A stretch of 64,000 nucleotides of DNA from Bryopsis sp. KO-2023. Its lineage: Eukaryota > Chlorophyta > Ulvophyceae > Bryopsidales > Bryopsidaceae. Position numbers and translations under genes: made by a program. Positions 1-13,001 of the stretch are shown in pieces. The DNA lies in NCBI GenBank assembly GCA_030272585.1, contig BSYQ01000003.1:186001-250000 (forward strand), given 5' to 3'. Within the stretch, counting starts at the first letter, position 1, and each line of letters begins with the position of its first letter. The notes under the pieces were generated by a model, which saw only the letters and a program-made list of their open reading frames with translations, searched no databases and was not told the origin of the DNA.

Positions 1-39
1 ACAATGCTCAATCCAGTTCTTGTTTTTGAATTTTTGTAG

Positions 40-1332
40 ATTTTGATGGGCAAGTTTTTGAAAAGGAGACCTATCCCAATGTACGCTTATTTCAGAGCAT
101 CGCTTTGGGGCCTCCTGTTGATGTTACCTCTCGGAGCATTGCAACTTTCTGATGTTGAATGGGCTGAAATTCCCAATTGGGTGTGGCCGGTGGAGGTGTA
201 CTCTGGAGTTGTGGTTTCTTCCGGAGCACATTTGATAATGTCGTGGCTGGTGTGTTCTCCGAGAAGAAAACGTATTTTTTTTATGTCTTTCAACAGAATT
301 CTGTTTGCTGGAAGTCAATTCAGAAGATGGACTGCCTTGATGTGGGCATCTGGAAAACAGCTAGCTCTAAGATATACTCATATATATATTTCTGTTGCCA
401 TCAGTTGAACCTTAGCAAAGCGATTTGATGCCATTTGATATATTTACTATCATGACTCGCAGAGGACCCTCTATTCAAAGTGTGATGGAGCTGTTGGAGT
501 CTCCTCAACTGTGTGTAAACTTTAAAATACTGTGAATATTTGCACAGAACTTACACAGAATAAGCGCTTACTCTGCTGAAAATCTTGGAATTTTTTTCGC
601 TGCGGATTCCCTGCCTTATTCAATTTGTGCTAGGAGGGGCGACCATCGAGTCCCTGCTACAATATGACAGAGCAGCGGTTTTGTTTGTTTGTGTTGTGAT
701 AGATCAAGCATTGTGCTGCATTCTTGCCGGCAGTGTATACTTCCCTCCAGTCAGTGACAACAGTGGTGCTGGCGACCTTGATTCTGGGCGAAAGCTTCAA
801 TGTTTGGTCGATGCTTTGCATGTGCACCATTCTTTGTGGACTGTTCCTGGTCATTGTCGTGCGAGTCAGGGAGGAAAAACAGGTGCTGATCGAGTGGTGC
901 AACAAAAAAACTTTCTTTTCCCCACTAGGGGTTTTTCTGGCTCATTTTAAACATCAGAAAGATTATTCAGAAGAGAAGGGTACACCGCCCCTTTTCTCTA
1001 TGCATTAAATGAGTCAATGATGGAGAGAAGCGACTTCGTGTTTTTGAAAAGACACTGAGGATTTATTGCTTTATCATTAGGAGACGCTAGGTCCCACAAC
1101 GTTGGGAGTTAACTGTACTCTTTTTGTACTAAACAAATGTCACGCACTCCACACACTGAAATTTTGTGTTTGGAGGAGTTGGGAATGCCAAAATTATTAG
1201 TATTCAAGTATTCTCTTTTGGCCCGTTCAGGCGAGCCTTGTATCTTCTGACACCGTAGATGATCAAGACGAAAACCAAGAGGAGGGTGCAAAGGCGCCAC
1301 TACTGCCTGTACATTCCATTTCAAATGCATAG
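40..1332 (+). CDS. WAT1/EamA-family membrane transporter, copy A (5' part outside window)
   Basis: Three 3' exons are visible: 40-249, 703-882 and 1231-1332 (stop TAG). They encode the C-terminal EamA half of a drug/metabolite-type transporter, starting ILMGKFLKRRPIP and containing several hydrophobic helices such as SLWGLLLMLPLGAL and FLVIVV. The exon lengths of 210 and 180 nt and their frames are identical to those of the two complete paralogues at 36.2-38.7 kb and 54.4-57.4 kb, which fixes the splice sites. The last exon is acidic and ends in a tail with APLLPVH, matching EPLLPTH in copy C; this may be a sorting signal (inference). Family members export small organic solutes, in plants amino acids or auxin; the substrate here is unknown. 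Confidence 0.8.
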
Positions 1333-2750
1333 GCTCATGGTTCTGAGTCAACATTTGAAATATGGCACTCGAGGGGCTATTTTTTCGTTTTCCTTTGAGG
1401 ATTTGGGGTGGAGTGACAAGCTATATTGTTTGATTTTTTTTAGTTTTCTGACAATGCACATTTGCGAAAAGAATTTTTTTCATTGTTTTTGTTATGGTTA
1501 AAGATCTTATCAAAATTTTTTCTTTGAAATTTGGAACTGGGGCTTTGGAGCTTGGGGACAGGTGAAATGGACTGGGTTGTGTACAGAGAGTGAGTGAATT
1601 GAGTTTGGGAATTACGGTGAGAAATCAAGTAGGATCGTTTAGTATGGTGGGTGAAAGTGTAAGGATGTCGATTATCTCTTGTTGCCGTTTCCTAACGCTG
1701 TGATCCCGAGTGCACGCCTACCCTGTTCTTGGTGACCAATGCAGTTAGTCATGCAATCATGGCTTCCTTCACTTGCATGCTATCAATCCAGTCCATCATG
1801 TCAGCGTAACAGATATATAGATAAGAAAAAAACAAAAAAACAAAAAAAACAGAAAAAAAACTGGTGTTATATGAAGGTAAAACAAATGTCCAAGAACCTT
1901 GCCTGGGCAAATATACCCAGGGGTTTCGCCTACTGAAACCTTATTTCCCTAGAAACTTCCTGATGAAGCGAAGTGATGCAGTGACAATAATCACAAATTG
2001 ACTTTCAACAAACCCTTTCCTGCAATCTAAAAATTGAGGGATTAGAATTTCCTTTCAACTAATCACAGCGACAGACAAGAGTAGGAGAGGCCGTTGTTGG
2101 TCCCTCAAGTGATGACCTTGTCCTCACATCTTTCCTCTAATGCCATTTTCTCAACCAAAAAAAGAACACTCGTTTCCCAATCACAATATTACAGCATGGC
2201 CGATCCGAGCAGCATAATATGTTCATGCGTTTGTGTACATTTCTGTGGACGTGAAAAGCTGGGTTCAACCGACCTTGTATCTTCATTGAACTTGATTACA
2301 ACAATTAACCCAAGTGTGCAAGGTCACTCTACAAGGAAGAAATCCCTCTCCTCATGACCAGACTTCTAAGACAATCCAAGGCCCCAACATAGAAAATCGG
2401 CCCTCAAGCACGAGCTCCAAATTCCTTCATTGTAATATGTCATGACTGAAGGCGAGATTAACTCTCTCCACAACTTGAATAAGGAGTCTATGCTGATCTT
2501 TTATCTATCGAGCTCGCAGGCACTAAGCAAGAACCGCCAATCCTTACAAACAGGTTCTGATGCACACAAAATAGCTCGAGGATTGGTGTTATTCACCAAT
2601 GTGGAAGAATTCCACAAATGACTCGCAACGGAAAGAGTAATTATGGGTTATGACTGCATCATCCCCACCACACATTCCAATTCGTCTTGGAGGCAGGGCC
2701 AACCCCGTCAGACACAAATCCATGGTTCGCTGTCACAAAATTGAAACATG
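1333..2750. other. Intergenic, convergent 3' ends
   Basis: No supported gene is seen. It lies between the 3' end of the plus-strand transporter and the 3' end of the next minus-strand gene. It is AT-rich, with an A-rich tract near 1826-1860. Open frames here are short and show no protein character. Confidence 0.6.
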
Positions 2751-4425
2751 TCAACCACTTCTATCAAAGAAGTGTTTCATCAAGCGTGAATTCATTGGAT
2801 TGGCAAACTCTTTAGCTTCAGAGAGCTCTGCTTCAGCAGCCTCCAGCTGAACTGCCCCGACCTGTACGCAGAATTCAGATTAATTTCTAAGAAGCTGCTT
2901 CATAATCAGGTCTGGTCTGCAGTGTTTCTCTCCAGAAATACATCTACTGAATACACTTCAGCCTGTGCAGTTTAATCTACTATGAGTGCATCACATGAGA
3001 AGAAAGAGAATGTGGAAACAGAAAAATCCTCACACTTTCACTCCCCCCACCAAGTATTGGGAAGATTCGAACCAGTGGGGCTTTGTAGTGGAAAATCTCA
3101 AGATTCAATTCGCCTGACAGAAAATCCATGCAGTTCTTCCCCATCACATCCAGGGAAGAAGGTATTTTGATTTTGATTTTGGTTGAAGTGTGGTGCTAAA
3201 AAGATTACGTAATGCACATAATCAAAACAAGCTCGTTATGTCACTCTGAAAATTTCGCTCAACGCTCCTCATTCAAAATGAGGCATACCGCTTGGGGGGG
3301 AGTGCTTCTTAGCATTGAGAGGGAAAAAGAACATGACACAATTCTTTAAAAAAACACTCCTTTCAAAACAGGGTCACTCTTAAGCGGTGTAGAAAATATT
3401 GATGAGGTTACCTCAATTTCTTCTTGAGCCCTGGAGTCTCTTGTTCGTAGATTGCCGATCTCATTGTTGAGGTCGGCTATCGAGTTTTGAACTTGAGTCC
3501 AGCCGGATTGCTTGTCTTTCAACTTGGACTTCAAACTTTGAATTTTCTGAGCCATTGCCTCGATATCTTTCCGAACGTCATCTTGCTCCTGCAAAAAAAA
3601 AGGATAGAAATTCTGAGCAGAAGGAAACAAACCACCCGACAGATGCACTAGAAATTTGAAAATCGGACAAGGAAATGTTGAATCAATGCAAAAAATAAGG
3701 CAATCACAGCCTGACCTATTTTTGAAGGTGGAAATTGAAAAGCCAGTGATATCATAAGAAATTGAAATGGAGACTCTAGAAGGAAATACTGAATAGACTA
3801 CACTGCGACCTTACCTGCAGCCGAATCGTTCCCTCTCTTTCGAGGTCAGCCAGAGTTCGTCGATGAGTTTGTATTGTTTTTTCAAGTGTGACCCTTAGAT
3901 CTTTGGCCATTCTAACACTCTCTTTGATCGAATCACAATGCCGCTCAGCAGTAAAGACATCGTAATAAGCCTGATAACAGAAACAACAACATAGATATTT
4001 CCACTAATCATTCTTTAAAAAAAAAACAGGCACAGCCATATTGGGCTCAAAGGATAGGGAAAACAGAAGAGAGTAGTGATTAAAATGAAGCGCTGATCCA
4101 AATTATGCAGTCTGACAGATATCAGCACCAAGAAAACAATTGGAACTACTGAAAAAGTTGTTCTAAACTCCTAATCTTATCCTTCTTTTTTTAAAGAATG
4201 TTTGAGAAAAGAACAAAGAGACCTTTTCTTCTTAAATTTTCCCACACTGAACCCACAACCAGCAGCAGAATAAATGTACAGGTCCCCTATCGCGCCCTCA
4301 AGCAAGTTCTTTCGCAGGATTTTAAAATAAGATGGTCACAGTAGAACAACGCGCCTTACTCTCGCAAAGAAAACTCCTCCGCCCACAGCGAGTAACCCAG
4401 ACGTCGCTTTGATGGCTTTCGCCAT
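2751..4425 (-). CDS. Small membrane-anchored coiled-coil protein, function unknown
   Basis: Four exons join in frame: 4360-4425, 3815-3970, 3412-3588 and 2751-2861, all with GT-AG borders and all in phase 0, giving about 169 residues. The start is ATG at 4425. The N-terminus (MAKAIKATSGLLAVGGG...) has one short Gly-rich hydrophobic segment that could be a membrane or mitochondrial anchor. Almost all the rest is charged heptad-like coiled coil (AKDLRVTLEKTIQTHRR, IQSLKSKLKDKQ). No family is recognised. A role as a tethered scaffold is only inferred from shape. It is transcribed away from the Pro/Gln-rich gene on the other strand. Confidence 0.62.
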
Positions 4426-5410
4426 TTTGCCCGTGTGGAAAACTGGTGGGTGGTTCGCGGACGCAGCTCCTGCAAACACCAAGAGCCCAGCTTCAGGGCA
4501 ACACTCGCTTGGCTGGAATGGAATAATGGCATTCTATTGGTCCAATCAGAACCATTGTCGATTGTGCACTTGATTCTAGAGGGGGTTGACACTCCCTTTC
4601 ACTCAATTCGTTAGGAAGTGGATTGGAGGAGCAGCGGAACACTGGGTGAGCTGATACGTGTTTTGTCTTGCACCAAGTGCGCTTATCAAAGGGAATCTGC
4701 GTTCGCGTCGACTCCAGCTAAGAACAGTTCAGTTCGAAGGGTGGGTTTTTTTCGTTGAAACGGAGTATTCAAACATACAGGAGGGCATAGGCACTTGCTA
4801 GCCTTTAGTCCGTTGAAAACCTCGGGCCTCGTTCGAGCGTCGAGTTTTTTTTTAACGGGATGGTTTTCCTAGCAGTCTGGTCCCACTTGCAAGGCCTCTC
4901 TTCTGGTGTTTATGTCGGGCAGCCTGGTCTTCAATCAACTCTCCAGTTGTTGCAAGCATTTTCACAAAGGCAGGCTTTAATTTGTTGGGTAGTTTGATAT
5001 ATACATCGTTCTCTATAAGAGTTCATGTTTCAGTTTCATGTTTTTGTGGATTATTGGTGTCCAGCAGTTTTGTTCATGTTTACCCAAAAAATGGGTTGAG
5101 ATGTTGGCAAGTTTATTTTTACTGTTTATTAATGCATTGAGTTTTTCTAGTTATGACTTCATAACTAAAGGATAGAAAATTGCTTTTGCTGATTCAAGTT
5201 TTGAAACTGCAAAGATGCCACACCAGCCTGGTGGTCTGGAATGCTTGTTTTATTCCTCCCCTGTTTTAATTTAAAACAAAATGTTTTATGTATACGCATT
5301 TATAAAATAAATTTAAAATACTGAGACATTTGAAACTGACGGACCTGATGGAGTCAGACCAGCAAGACTCCCTTGAATGAAAATGAGCGGGTGCAAAGGG
5401 TTCACAGTAA
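4426..5410. other. Divergent intergenic region, probable promoters
   Basis: It separates two head-to-head genes. The part next to 4425 is comparatively GC-rich, the rest AT-rich. An upstream non-coding or very short coding exon for the plus-strand gene may lie here, because a good acceptor (tttgttgcag) ends at 5475 inside the next gene's first frame. No exon could be proved. Confidence 0.5.
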
Positions 5411-6815
5411 ATGAAGACACCACTCTGTCAGGATCTATTCGCTGAGCCAAGCCATGAGGGTGTGTTTGTTGCAGGGAGCCTGCCTAGTTCAAGAGTAATG
5501 AGCAATCCTGCAAACCCCTGGGGATTTGGTTTTGTTAACACAGATTTATCCCAGCAGATTCAAGGTAAGCGCTGGTGTATTGTCTGCTGGTTTGCATGCG
5601 AAACACGGACGCTTCGCTTCAATAAGAAGGTTTTTTGAGACCCCTTGAAAATTGATGCTCAACGTTTGGTGTTAACTTCTGTTTGAAAAATGAATATTTC
5701 TCCCATCTGTTTTTTTTTTTCAAGATCCTGGTACCACAATTCAACTTCCGAACCCCCTTGTGGATCAACCCATCCAACCTGGCCCAATGCAACAGAGTTT
5801 CAGCTTTTACAGGTGAGACAAATATTTATTTTGGTTTTTGCTTTTTTGGGGGGGTGGACTGTGCATGAATTAACTGATGCTCCCTTTTCCGCAAGACCTC
5901 CTGTCGTTGGCTTACATCCACGAATCTTTAATGTCAGGTCAACAACCTGAGCGTTGTAGAACCCCGTATCAATGCCTGGCCACATTACACTTTTTTATTA
6001 TTGAAAAGCATCAGCTTAGTTGAAACAAGGATTGCTCAAATTTTTTGTGTTTTTCTCTTCCAGCGACCCTCTGGCTGCATTCACCAGACCCCAACCAGCC
6101 AACACACTAGCAGCCCCTCCTCCAAAGAAGCCGAGGATGGCAGCCCAAAACCTTGCACCCCAGAACCCTCCTGTTGTGATCATGCAGCCAGGCGGTCAAT
6201 TTCAGCAACAGCCCCAACAAATTCCGAACCCCAACTTTCAAGTGATGGGAGGAAACCTGCCACCCCAATACCTCCAACACCAAAACATGCCCAATCACTA
6301 CGTTGTGGGAGGGGACATTCCGATTTCCAGAATGAACTTGGCCGGGGGATCCGGGGGGGGGAATTTAATGTCTAATGTACCGGCAAACACGGGTGGGATG
6401 ATGGGAGGGGGGCTGATGGGCAGGTTTGACCGTGGCCGGGATTGGAACAGTGGGCAAAGGGTGGAAGCCAAGGGGAAAGGCAAGGATCGGGGCAACAAAG
6501 GGAAAGGATGGTGAGCGTTCTATCATTTCATGGTTCCATTAGTCGTCCATAGATTGTATTTCTTTTTGGTTCAGAGAAAGCTAAACATTTATATGTATAT
6601 GATTTCTGTTTTGCAGGAAGAATATTGATGCAACAAGGTACTACAAAAAGAGTATGGTGGAGGATCCATGGAGGGAGCTCATGAAAAAAATCAACCGAGG
6701 GAAAAAGGATGCCATAAAGGAATATGAGTTCAGTGCTGAGGGGCATTTGTCTGAGTCGGATGATGATCTACCGAGTTTCAGGCAAAGGACCCCTGAGCCC
6801 TATATACCCATGTAG
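5411..6815 (+). CDS. Pro/Gln/Gly-rich protein with conserved YYKKSMVEDPW tail
   Basis: Exons 5411-5564, 5725-5812, 6064-6510 and 6617-6815 splice in frame to about 295 residues. The first ATG is uncertain: 5411 or 5498 (MSNPANPWGF), and an upstream exon joining at 5476 is possible. The middle is low complexity: a PPPKKPRM stretch that looks like a nuclear localisation signal, QFQQQPQQ, then repeated Gly-Gly-Met/Leu and a Gly/Arg/Lys end (GRFDRGRDWNSG). The last exon is different, folded-looking and charged, with YYKKSMVEDPWREL and an acidic stretch SESDDDLPSF. Composition suggests a nuclear RNA-associated protein, but this is inference; I do not recognise the family with certainty. Confidence 0.68.
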
Positions 6816-7533
6816 ATTCTTTTCCTTTTTTTTTCCAAATGTATGTGTGTACACAGATATAATCATGGCTTGTGGAGGAGGCTGATTGAGAGGGTTTTTG
6901 AATGCTCTGATGCGTGATTGCATCTTGTAATCCAATTGTATGTCGAAGGATGCTCTTGACTTGTTTCTGACAGGAATGTTGCTTTTCAAAGGAAGGTACT
7001 CTTGCCTGTACAAAAGATTTTGATGTGGTGGAGGTTGGTGGGACAGACCTACAAACAGATTCTCACCTTGGGTGGGTTGTTGAATCTTTTTATTATTTCT
7101 TTGGATGGCTATCAGTTGGGTTCTTCATGTGGGATTGTAAAAATACGAAGGTATTTGGGAAATTTCTCCTCATTGAAAACTGGATCCGTTGAGATGGTCG
7201 AGCTTTTGGTGTAGAAGAGTTCCTGTTGGTTGCATTACTCTCAATCCAAAGGCACCACAGTGTTGCAACTCCTATATTCTATCGACTTCAAAACACAACA
7301 AATGCCAGAGATATTTCTAGGACCCATGTTCCACATGAATAATTATCATGATTCACGACACCGTAAATGATCAAAACTGGAGATTGACACTGCACACACT
7401 CACTTATTCAACCTGAAATTGACGTCGCACTGCCAAAATGTGACATGTCGAAGCAGCAAGAGCTCGTTGGGTACTTTTGCCTTTGCCAAAACTATCCCAC
7501 TGAACGAGCGAGCAGAAACGTCGACTGGAGACA
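6816..7533. other. Intergenic; 3' UTR and promoter
   Basis: No supported gene. It holds the downstream region of the Pro/Gln-rich gene and the upstream region of the small secreted protein gene. Confidence 0.55.
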
Positions 7534-8294
7534 ATGAAGGTCGCAGTGATCATAGTCCTGGTCTGTGCAGTGGCTCACATGGTTCGTTCTGCCCCAGCAA
7601 ACGGTGCGACCTTTTTGGGAGGGCCCTATTTTGTGCAGACTGTGGAGGATGGACAGCTGTAGTTGCAACGTGTACTGTGTTGTTTTTCGTTGGCAGATGG
7701 GGATTTCTACCAGTCCGATTTCGAGAGCTCTGATGGCCGTTCGAGAGGTTCTGTAAAAGTCAGCAAAGATGGCCGAACAGTGACGTCGAGGTCGTATTCG
7801 AGTGTTTCCGGTAGCAGCTCGTCCAGCGTCTCCGTTTCGTCCAGTTCGGTATCCACTTCAGGGGGTCGTGCTCATGGGACGTCGACCGTTCGGACGACTG
7901 TCGATGGCGAGAGTGAGTGTGCGCCCTTCCCAGTAGCTTCCACCATTGAACCCAAACGAATCTGACATGGGCGAGCGTGACAAAATTATCAGTCACAAGG
8001 GGCCTTTAACCCAATTATTCTTGATTTTGGCATCCTTTTGGTGGTGGAGGAAGAATTGAATTGGAATAGACGGACTTCCCCTGCTCCCATTTAAAAAATT
8101 GAAACAACACCCCCCAATACACTGGCTGCCCACTCGCATTTTATTCAGTTTTCATCCAATCTGAGCTGAAATTCTGATGTGATCTCTGGGGTGCAGGTCA
8201 CACCTATTCCGCTGAAGCTAATGTTGGAAGAGATATGGATATGGGTGATTTCATGGAGGATGCATTTGTTGAGCTCCGGCGCAGGGAGAAGTGA
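7534..8294 (+). CDS. Small secreted serine-rich protein
   Basis: Proposed exons are 7534-7603, 7697-7912 and 8197-8294, about 127 residues. The ATG at 7534 opens a clear signal peptide (MKVAVIIVLVCAVAHMVRS). After probable cleavage near Ala-Pro-Ala comes a long Ser-rich tract made of SVSGSSSSSVSVSSSSVST, which could be O-glycosylated, then an acidic, Met-rich end (RDMDMGDFMEDAF) and a basic tail RRREK. The first intron keeps the reading frame (93 nt) but its donor AACG|GTGCGA is weak; without splicing the frame hits TAG at 7660. The second intron (GAGA|GTGAGT to GTGCAG) is strong. No family recognised; a cell-surface or matrix role is inference. Confidence 0.55.
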
Positions 8295-8683
8295 ATTAAT
8301 GCATGAAATTTGGATGTGAAACAACCCTGGTTTGACAAAAGTCACTCACGGACTGTCAAAATTGCGGTAGGGTTATGCCAAAGGAATTTAGAAGGCCTGG
8401 AAAGAATCACGGTTTGAACCCCATGTGTATGCCAGCTAGATTCAAGCTTGTGCCAGAGGGAGGTGGATGGCTTAGAGGGACACGTTGATCGTTTGGCTCA
8501 TATCTGGTTGGAAATGAATGTGTAGAATTGTCTAGGATATCGTGTCGGGTGGGTGTTTTGCCGTTTTTTGCAATAATCAACATACTCTTTGAAGGGGATT
8601 CTGGTGTAACATTTTTGATGAATATTTTATGGAGAAGGCAACAAAGCTATATAGTACAAAGGGTCCGAATAAACACTGTGAGT
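8295..8683. other. Convergent 3' intergenic region
   Basis: No gene seen. It separates the 3' ends of the secreted Ser-rich gene (+) and CCDC146 (-). Confidence 0.6.
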
Positions 8684-11600
8684 TCAAATGACGATCTCCC
8701 TCGGGGCTGGCTTCCGGATGTGCCGCATAGTGCTTCCTGGCTCAGATGGCTTGAATGGGGCTTCTGATCCATAAGGCTTAGGAATTCCCAAGTCTTCAGG
8801 GATGTAGGCGTTCGGCCGAGTGGGAGCTGTTGAATTGACACCGTTATTCTGTTTGTCCAAGAGTCCCTCAACTTGTGCTTTCTCCTCAGCTAACGTAGCT
8901 ATGATGGCCTCAGTTCTCAAAATGTTCTCCCATTCTTGGGTGGTTTCGATGGTCGGTGCCTCCCCATGAGTGAGTCTTTCCTGGGCCTGGGTAACCTCCA
9001 GCTCCAATGCTTCCTTCTCTTGCTTGAGCTTCATGGCAGTTGTCTGTGGGTGGGACAGGAAAATGAATCAACCACAGTTCAGCAGATTTCATCCAACAAA
9101 GAAGAAAAAACACGCTCCAGGCTGGTCCATTCCACAGAACAGGGGTCAGAATTTCATTGCTTGAAATGTTCAAAGATCAGATATACGAACCTGATACATT
9201 GACAGCTCGCTGACAATAGCCATCATTTTCCTGGTGGTGGAATCGATATTGTGCTGGTACTCGTTCACGGCCTTCGCCAATTGCAGCGTGCCTGGGCTTC
9301 CTTTGGTGGCTTGTTGTCTCAGTCTGTCTGACAAGGTTCCAATTTCTTCGAGCACCAACTCTTTCTCCAATAGGCGCTCCTGGAAGACAGCCAAACCATC
9401 TGGTGATCACCAGATCGTCTACATGGAGGAAATTGATGTGGATTGCAGAGGAGGCTCACCTTTTTATCATTGAGCTTTTCCTCAATAACTCGAGCTTTCA
9501 CTGTGAGCTCCTCTGAGTTGGGGGCCTTCCCCTCTAGCTTTCGCCATCTGCCCTTGTTCTCTGGAGACTCCAACGCCAAAGAGAGCGTCTCAGACTCACG
9601 CTTGGCTTCAAGAAGCTCCTTTTGAAGCAGGGCGATCTCAGAGTCCATGTCGGGTATTGCCGTCATAGTCTTTCGCGTGGCATCGATAGATCTCTGGACT
9701 TCACGAATTTCCAAATCCAAAATTCTGATCTCGTCCTCTCTCCTTTTCAGCTCGAGCTCCCCTGTTGGTCAAGCAGAAGCGAACTGGGGGATCATTCTAT
9801 TGACCACTTCTCACATCTGAGCGTCAAAACAAGAAGGGTGTTGAAAGATTGTGTTGTCCTGGCCTTCCACAAATCCAGCTTGGCATCATTGGGCTGGTAC
9901 CTTGTTTCAAGACCTCCTCTTGGACGTTTGCCTTCTCGTAAAGGATGCACAGCTCGTCGTTGCGATCGATTAGCATGATCCCTGTGTAGTTGCGGGCTTG
10001 CACAACGTTCTCGTAGTCCCTCTTTATTCCCAACATCTCCTTCTCTGTTTGGCTGACGATGGCGTTCAGCTTATCTATTCTCGCAATTTGTTCTTCCACG
10101 TCGCTTTGGCGATTCCGAAATGTTGAGGAAAGCTGGTTTAAGTCCCCACGCACGGTGTCGCGATCTTGAATAGATCCCTGGACACGATCACAGCATCAAT
10201 ACCCTCTCTTCCACGATAAGAAGAACTCGCTTGTCTCATCCTGCGCACGGCTCGCACCTGATGATCGGATTTAGTGTTTGCTAGAACTTTGTCCTTGTCG
10301 CCACACTCCGTCCTAAGAATTTCAAGCTCATTGCCTAAAATTTTGAGCTTGTCCTTCATCTCAGCAGTCGCCTGCTTGGCACCCTGAAATCCACGCCGCC
10401 CTCTTTGATGGCTAATTTTAGGAAGGTCTAGACATAAGTGTTTTGGTGCTTTGTCTGGGAAAATTACCCTCACGGGAAGAACAAGAGAAAGGGTTCTCTT
10501 TCTGTGAAACAAAATTTGCTAGAGAAGCAGGGATCATAACTATTGAGCGCACCTGAATCAAATTGACAAACTTGTTTCTTTGATTTTTAACGAGATCGTA
10601 GAGCTGTTGGAAATCTCTCACGCGCTTGTGAGTTTCTTTTCGAACATTTTTCAGGTCCATTATTCCCGAATCCTTCAAATGGACTTTTTCTTTTGTTTCC
10701 CTGAGCTTCGACTCGTTTATTGAAAGCAATCTGGTCATACGATCCCTCTGCGATCCCAGCTTCTGAAGCATTCGATATCTACCAAAAAATGCCGCAGTAT
10801 CTTAGAAAAACAACAGGGAAATTTTCCAAAACGATTCAAGCGATTAAGAGTGATAGGTTTTGCTGTCCGAAATATTTGTATACCTTTCAGTTTCCTCTAC
10901 TTTCAAAACCTCTACTTCCTTTTCCAAACCCGACACCTCTTCGGAAGTCAGTCTGAACAAGATGGCTTTTTCCTTTCCGATAGCCTCCTCCTATAATCAG
11001 AAGAAGCGTTCCTTGTCATTTCCTTATTTTTGTATTGTCCTCCTGTGAAAATGTCATAGCCCAAGTAGAAGAAGCCGAAATGCTTTCAACACAAAAAATA
11101 CCTTGAGGTATGTACTCATGCACACATCCTCTTCTCTCTTTAGCTCGTCAATCGCGAACCCCAGTTGCTTCCGCTCCATCTGAGCCAAGTGCTTTTCGCT
11201 TGCGATATGTTCCAGTGAATTTTTCAAAGGGGGGATCTGTCCTTCAATAGATTTGTGAGAGATTTCGGCGTCTTTCAGTTTTTGCAGAGATGCATCCTTC
11301 TCCTTCGTGCAACGAATGACAAGGTCCATCGCTTGTCGAGCATCGCTCTTTCTGGCTTTGATTTGTAGATCCAGATGGGCACGGTCCGCCAAGTAGCGCT
11401 GGTGTTCTAAAACTGAAGCTTCGACGTCACGCTGAATCTCATCAATTTCGTGTTCCTTCGCCTGCACACGGCGGAAGGTTTCTTTTGTTACTTTGATGGA
11501 TGCCTCAAATCAGTCCAAGCGAGAGATTGGTGCTATTTGCCAGGTATCGTTACTTTTGTACCCCAATGGCATTTTGGCCTTTGTCCAGCGCCATCAATAT

Positions 11601-12977
11601 TCTGGCATGCTCTTCTTCGAGCTCACGATGTCCCAAGTTGAAGGCATTCCTTGTACAACCAAAAACACCAGATTAATACCCAGGCATCACAGACACGGCA
11701 ATGCAAAATCCATCCCCAAGTATGCAGTGAGAAATTGAAAAGCGTTACCTACAATGCTGCCTCCTTCTCCTTGATCTTCGAAATCAGGGCCCCTTGCTGA
11801 GACTGGAGGTTTTTCAGACCGTTCGAGACAATGTCTGCTTGCCTGCGCGCTTTGTCTGGGAGTTGTGACGCTTTTTCCAAGTTACGTTTCTCTGCGTCCT
11901 TCTCTTTGCTTTGCAGTTTCATCTATGAAAACACCTTTCCAGTATTATGAGACATATTTCTTTCAGCAGAGTAATATTGCGAGGATACTGAAGTGCAGCA
12001 GTGTGAGTCCGTTGAGCTCTTGCCTCTCACCTGACCTTCGATTTCTGCAATCTTCCCTCCTGTGTCGTCGGTCTCCTGGCGTCCTGCAAGTACCCTGTCT
12101 CTGTCTATAAAAACTTCCTGTTCCATCTCGAGAATTTCTTTTCTAAGCTCCTCGATTTGAGGAAGCAACTCTTGCCGATGCTCCTCAGTAATTTCATCAA
12201 CCCTGGTCTGTAAGTCATTTCTTTGCCTCTGCAACTCGGTGACCTGCCAAAGCGAAGCCGTGGTAAGCAACGAAGCGTTTTGACGCCTGTGCTCTTCCCC
12301 AGGAAACCAACTCGTCTTTACCTCGAGCTGCAAGAGCTGCTCTCGCTCTTGAGCCATTGCTGCTTCGGCTTCAGCCTGTTCGACGTCTTCCTGCAGCAAC
12401 GCCAACGCCTTTGATTCCCCCGCTCCATCGCCGTCGTCTTCTACTCGGGGCTGGTTCATGTCCTGATATCCATAGACTTCTCACTACAAACGATCGAGTC
12501 GAGATATTTTCTATTTGCGCACATTGTTTTCCGTGCCATCATTGTCTTACATCCAGTTTATTGTGCAGCTCTTGAGCTTCCTCCAATAGCTTTCTTTCGT
12601 CTGCCATTGCTTGGATGAGAGCGGAATGAATCTCGGAGTATTTCTCCTTGCCATACTCTGCCTGTTCTGGCTCGATCTCTCCATCCTCCACCAACGACGT
12701 CAGTGCCTAGACACACGGGTCTTTGTTTTACTGTGGCGGCTCAGCCTCTTCGCGCTGAAGCTCTAGTTTTCAGTTCTATTGCTGCTTCGAATGGCTCCCC
12801 GGTCGATGCAAAGATGCAACCCGGAGCAATTTCATCGCTGTTGGAATCGTTCGTTCTTGTTTGTAGCAATTCTGGCTAAGGGGGCCGCCGCAACTGGGAT
12901 TTAAGTCGGCGCGCAAGATACCGTACCACATACGCTTCGCTGTTTGAGACATCAGTCAGCAGCCCTTCGCTGTCCAT
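8684..12977 (-). CDS. CCDC146: CCDC146/MBO2-type ciliary coiled-coil protein
   Basis: Twelve exons give about 910 residues (human CCDC146 has about 955): 12927-12977, 12551-12706, 12322-12462, 12031-12243, 11753-11922, 11562-11621, 11102-11461, 10884-10990, 10553-10778, 10258-10383, 9901-10177, 9460-9761, plus 9191-9379 and 8684-9043 at the C-terminus. Nearly all is heptad coiled coil. Family hallmarks are clear: near the N-terminus ALTSLVEDGEIEPEQAEYGKEKY; in the middle KNQRNKFVNLIQ followed by LKILGNELEILR; then IDRNDELCILYEKANVQ; and the conserved C-terminal tail RPNAYIPED, PKPYGSEAPFKPSEPG and MRHIRKP. CCDC146 (MBO2 in Chlamydomonas) is a ciliary/centriolar protein needed for normal flagellar beating. 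The junction near 11753 is not clean: the only local donor falls one base before an in-frame TAG, so that splice is unsure. The exon total is therefore 14 if both C-terminal exons are counted. Confidence 0.92.
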
Positions 12978-13001
12978 CGTTCGTTGACTTCTTACAATTG
13001 G

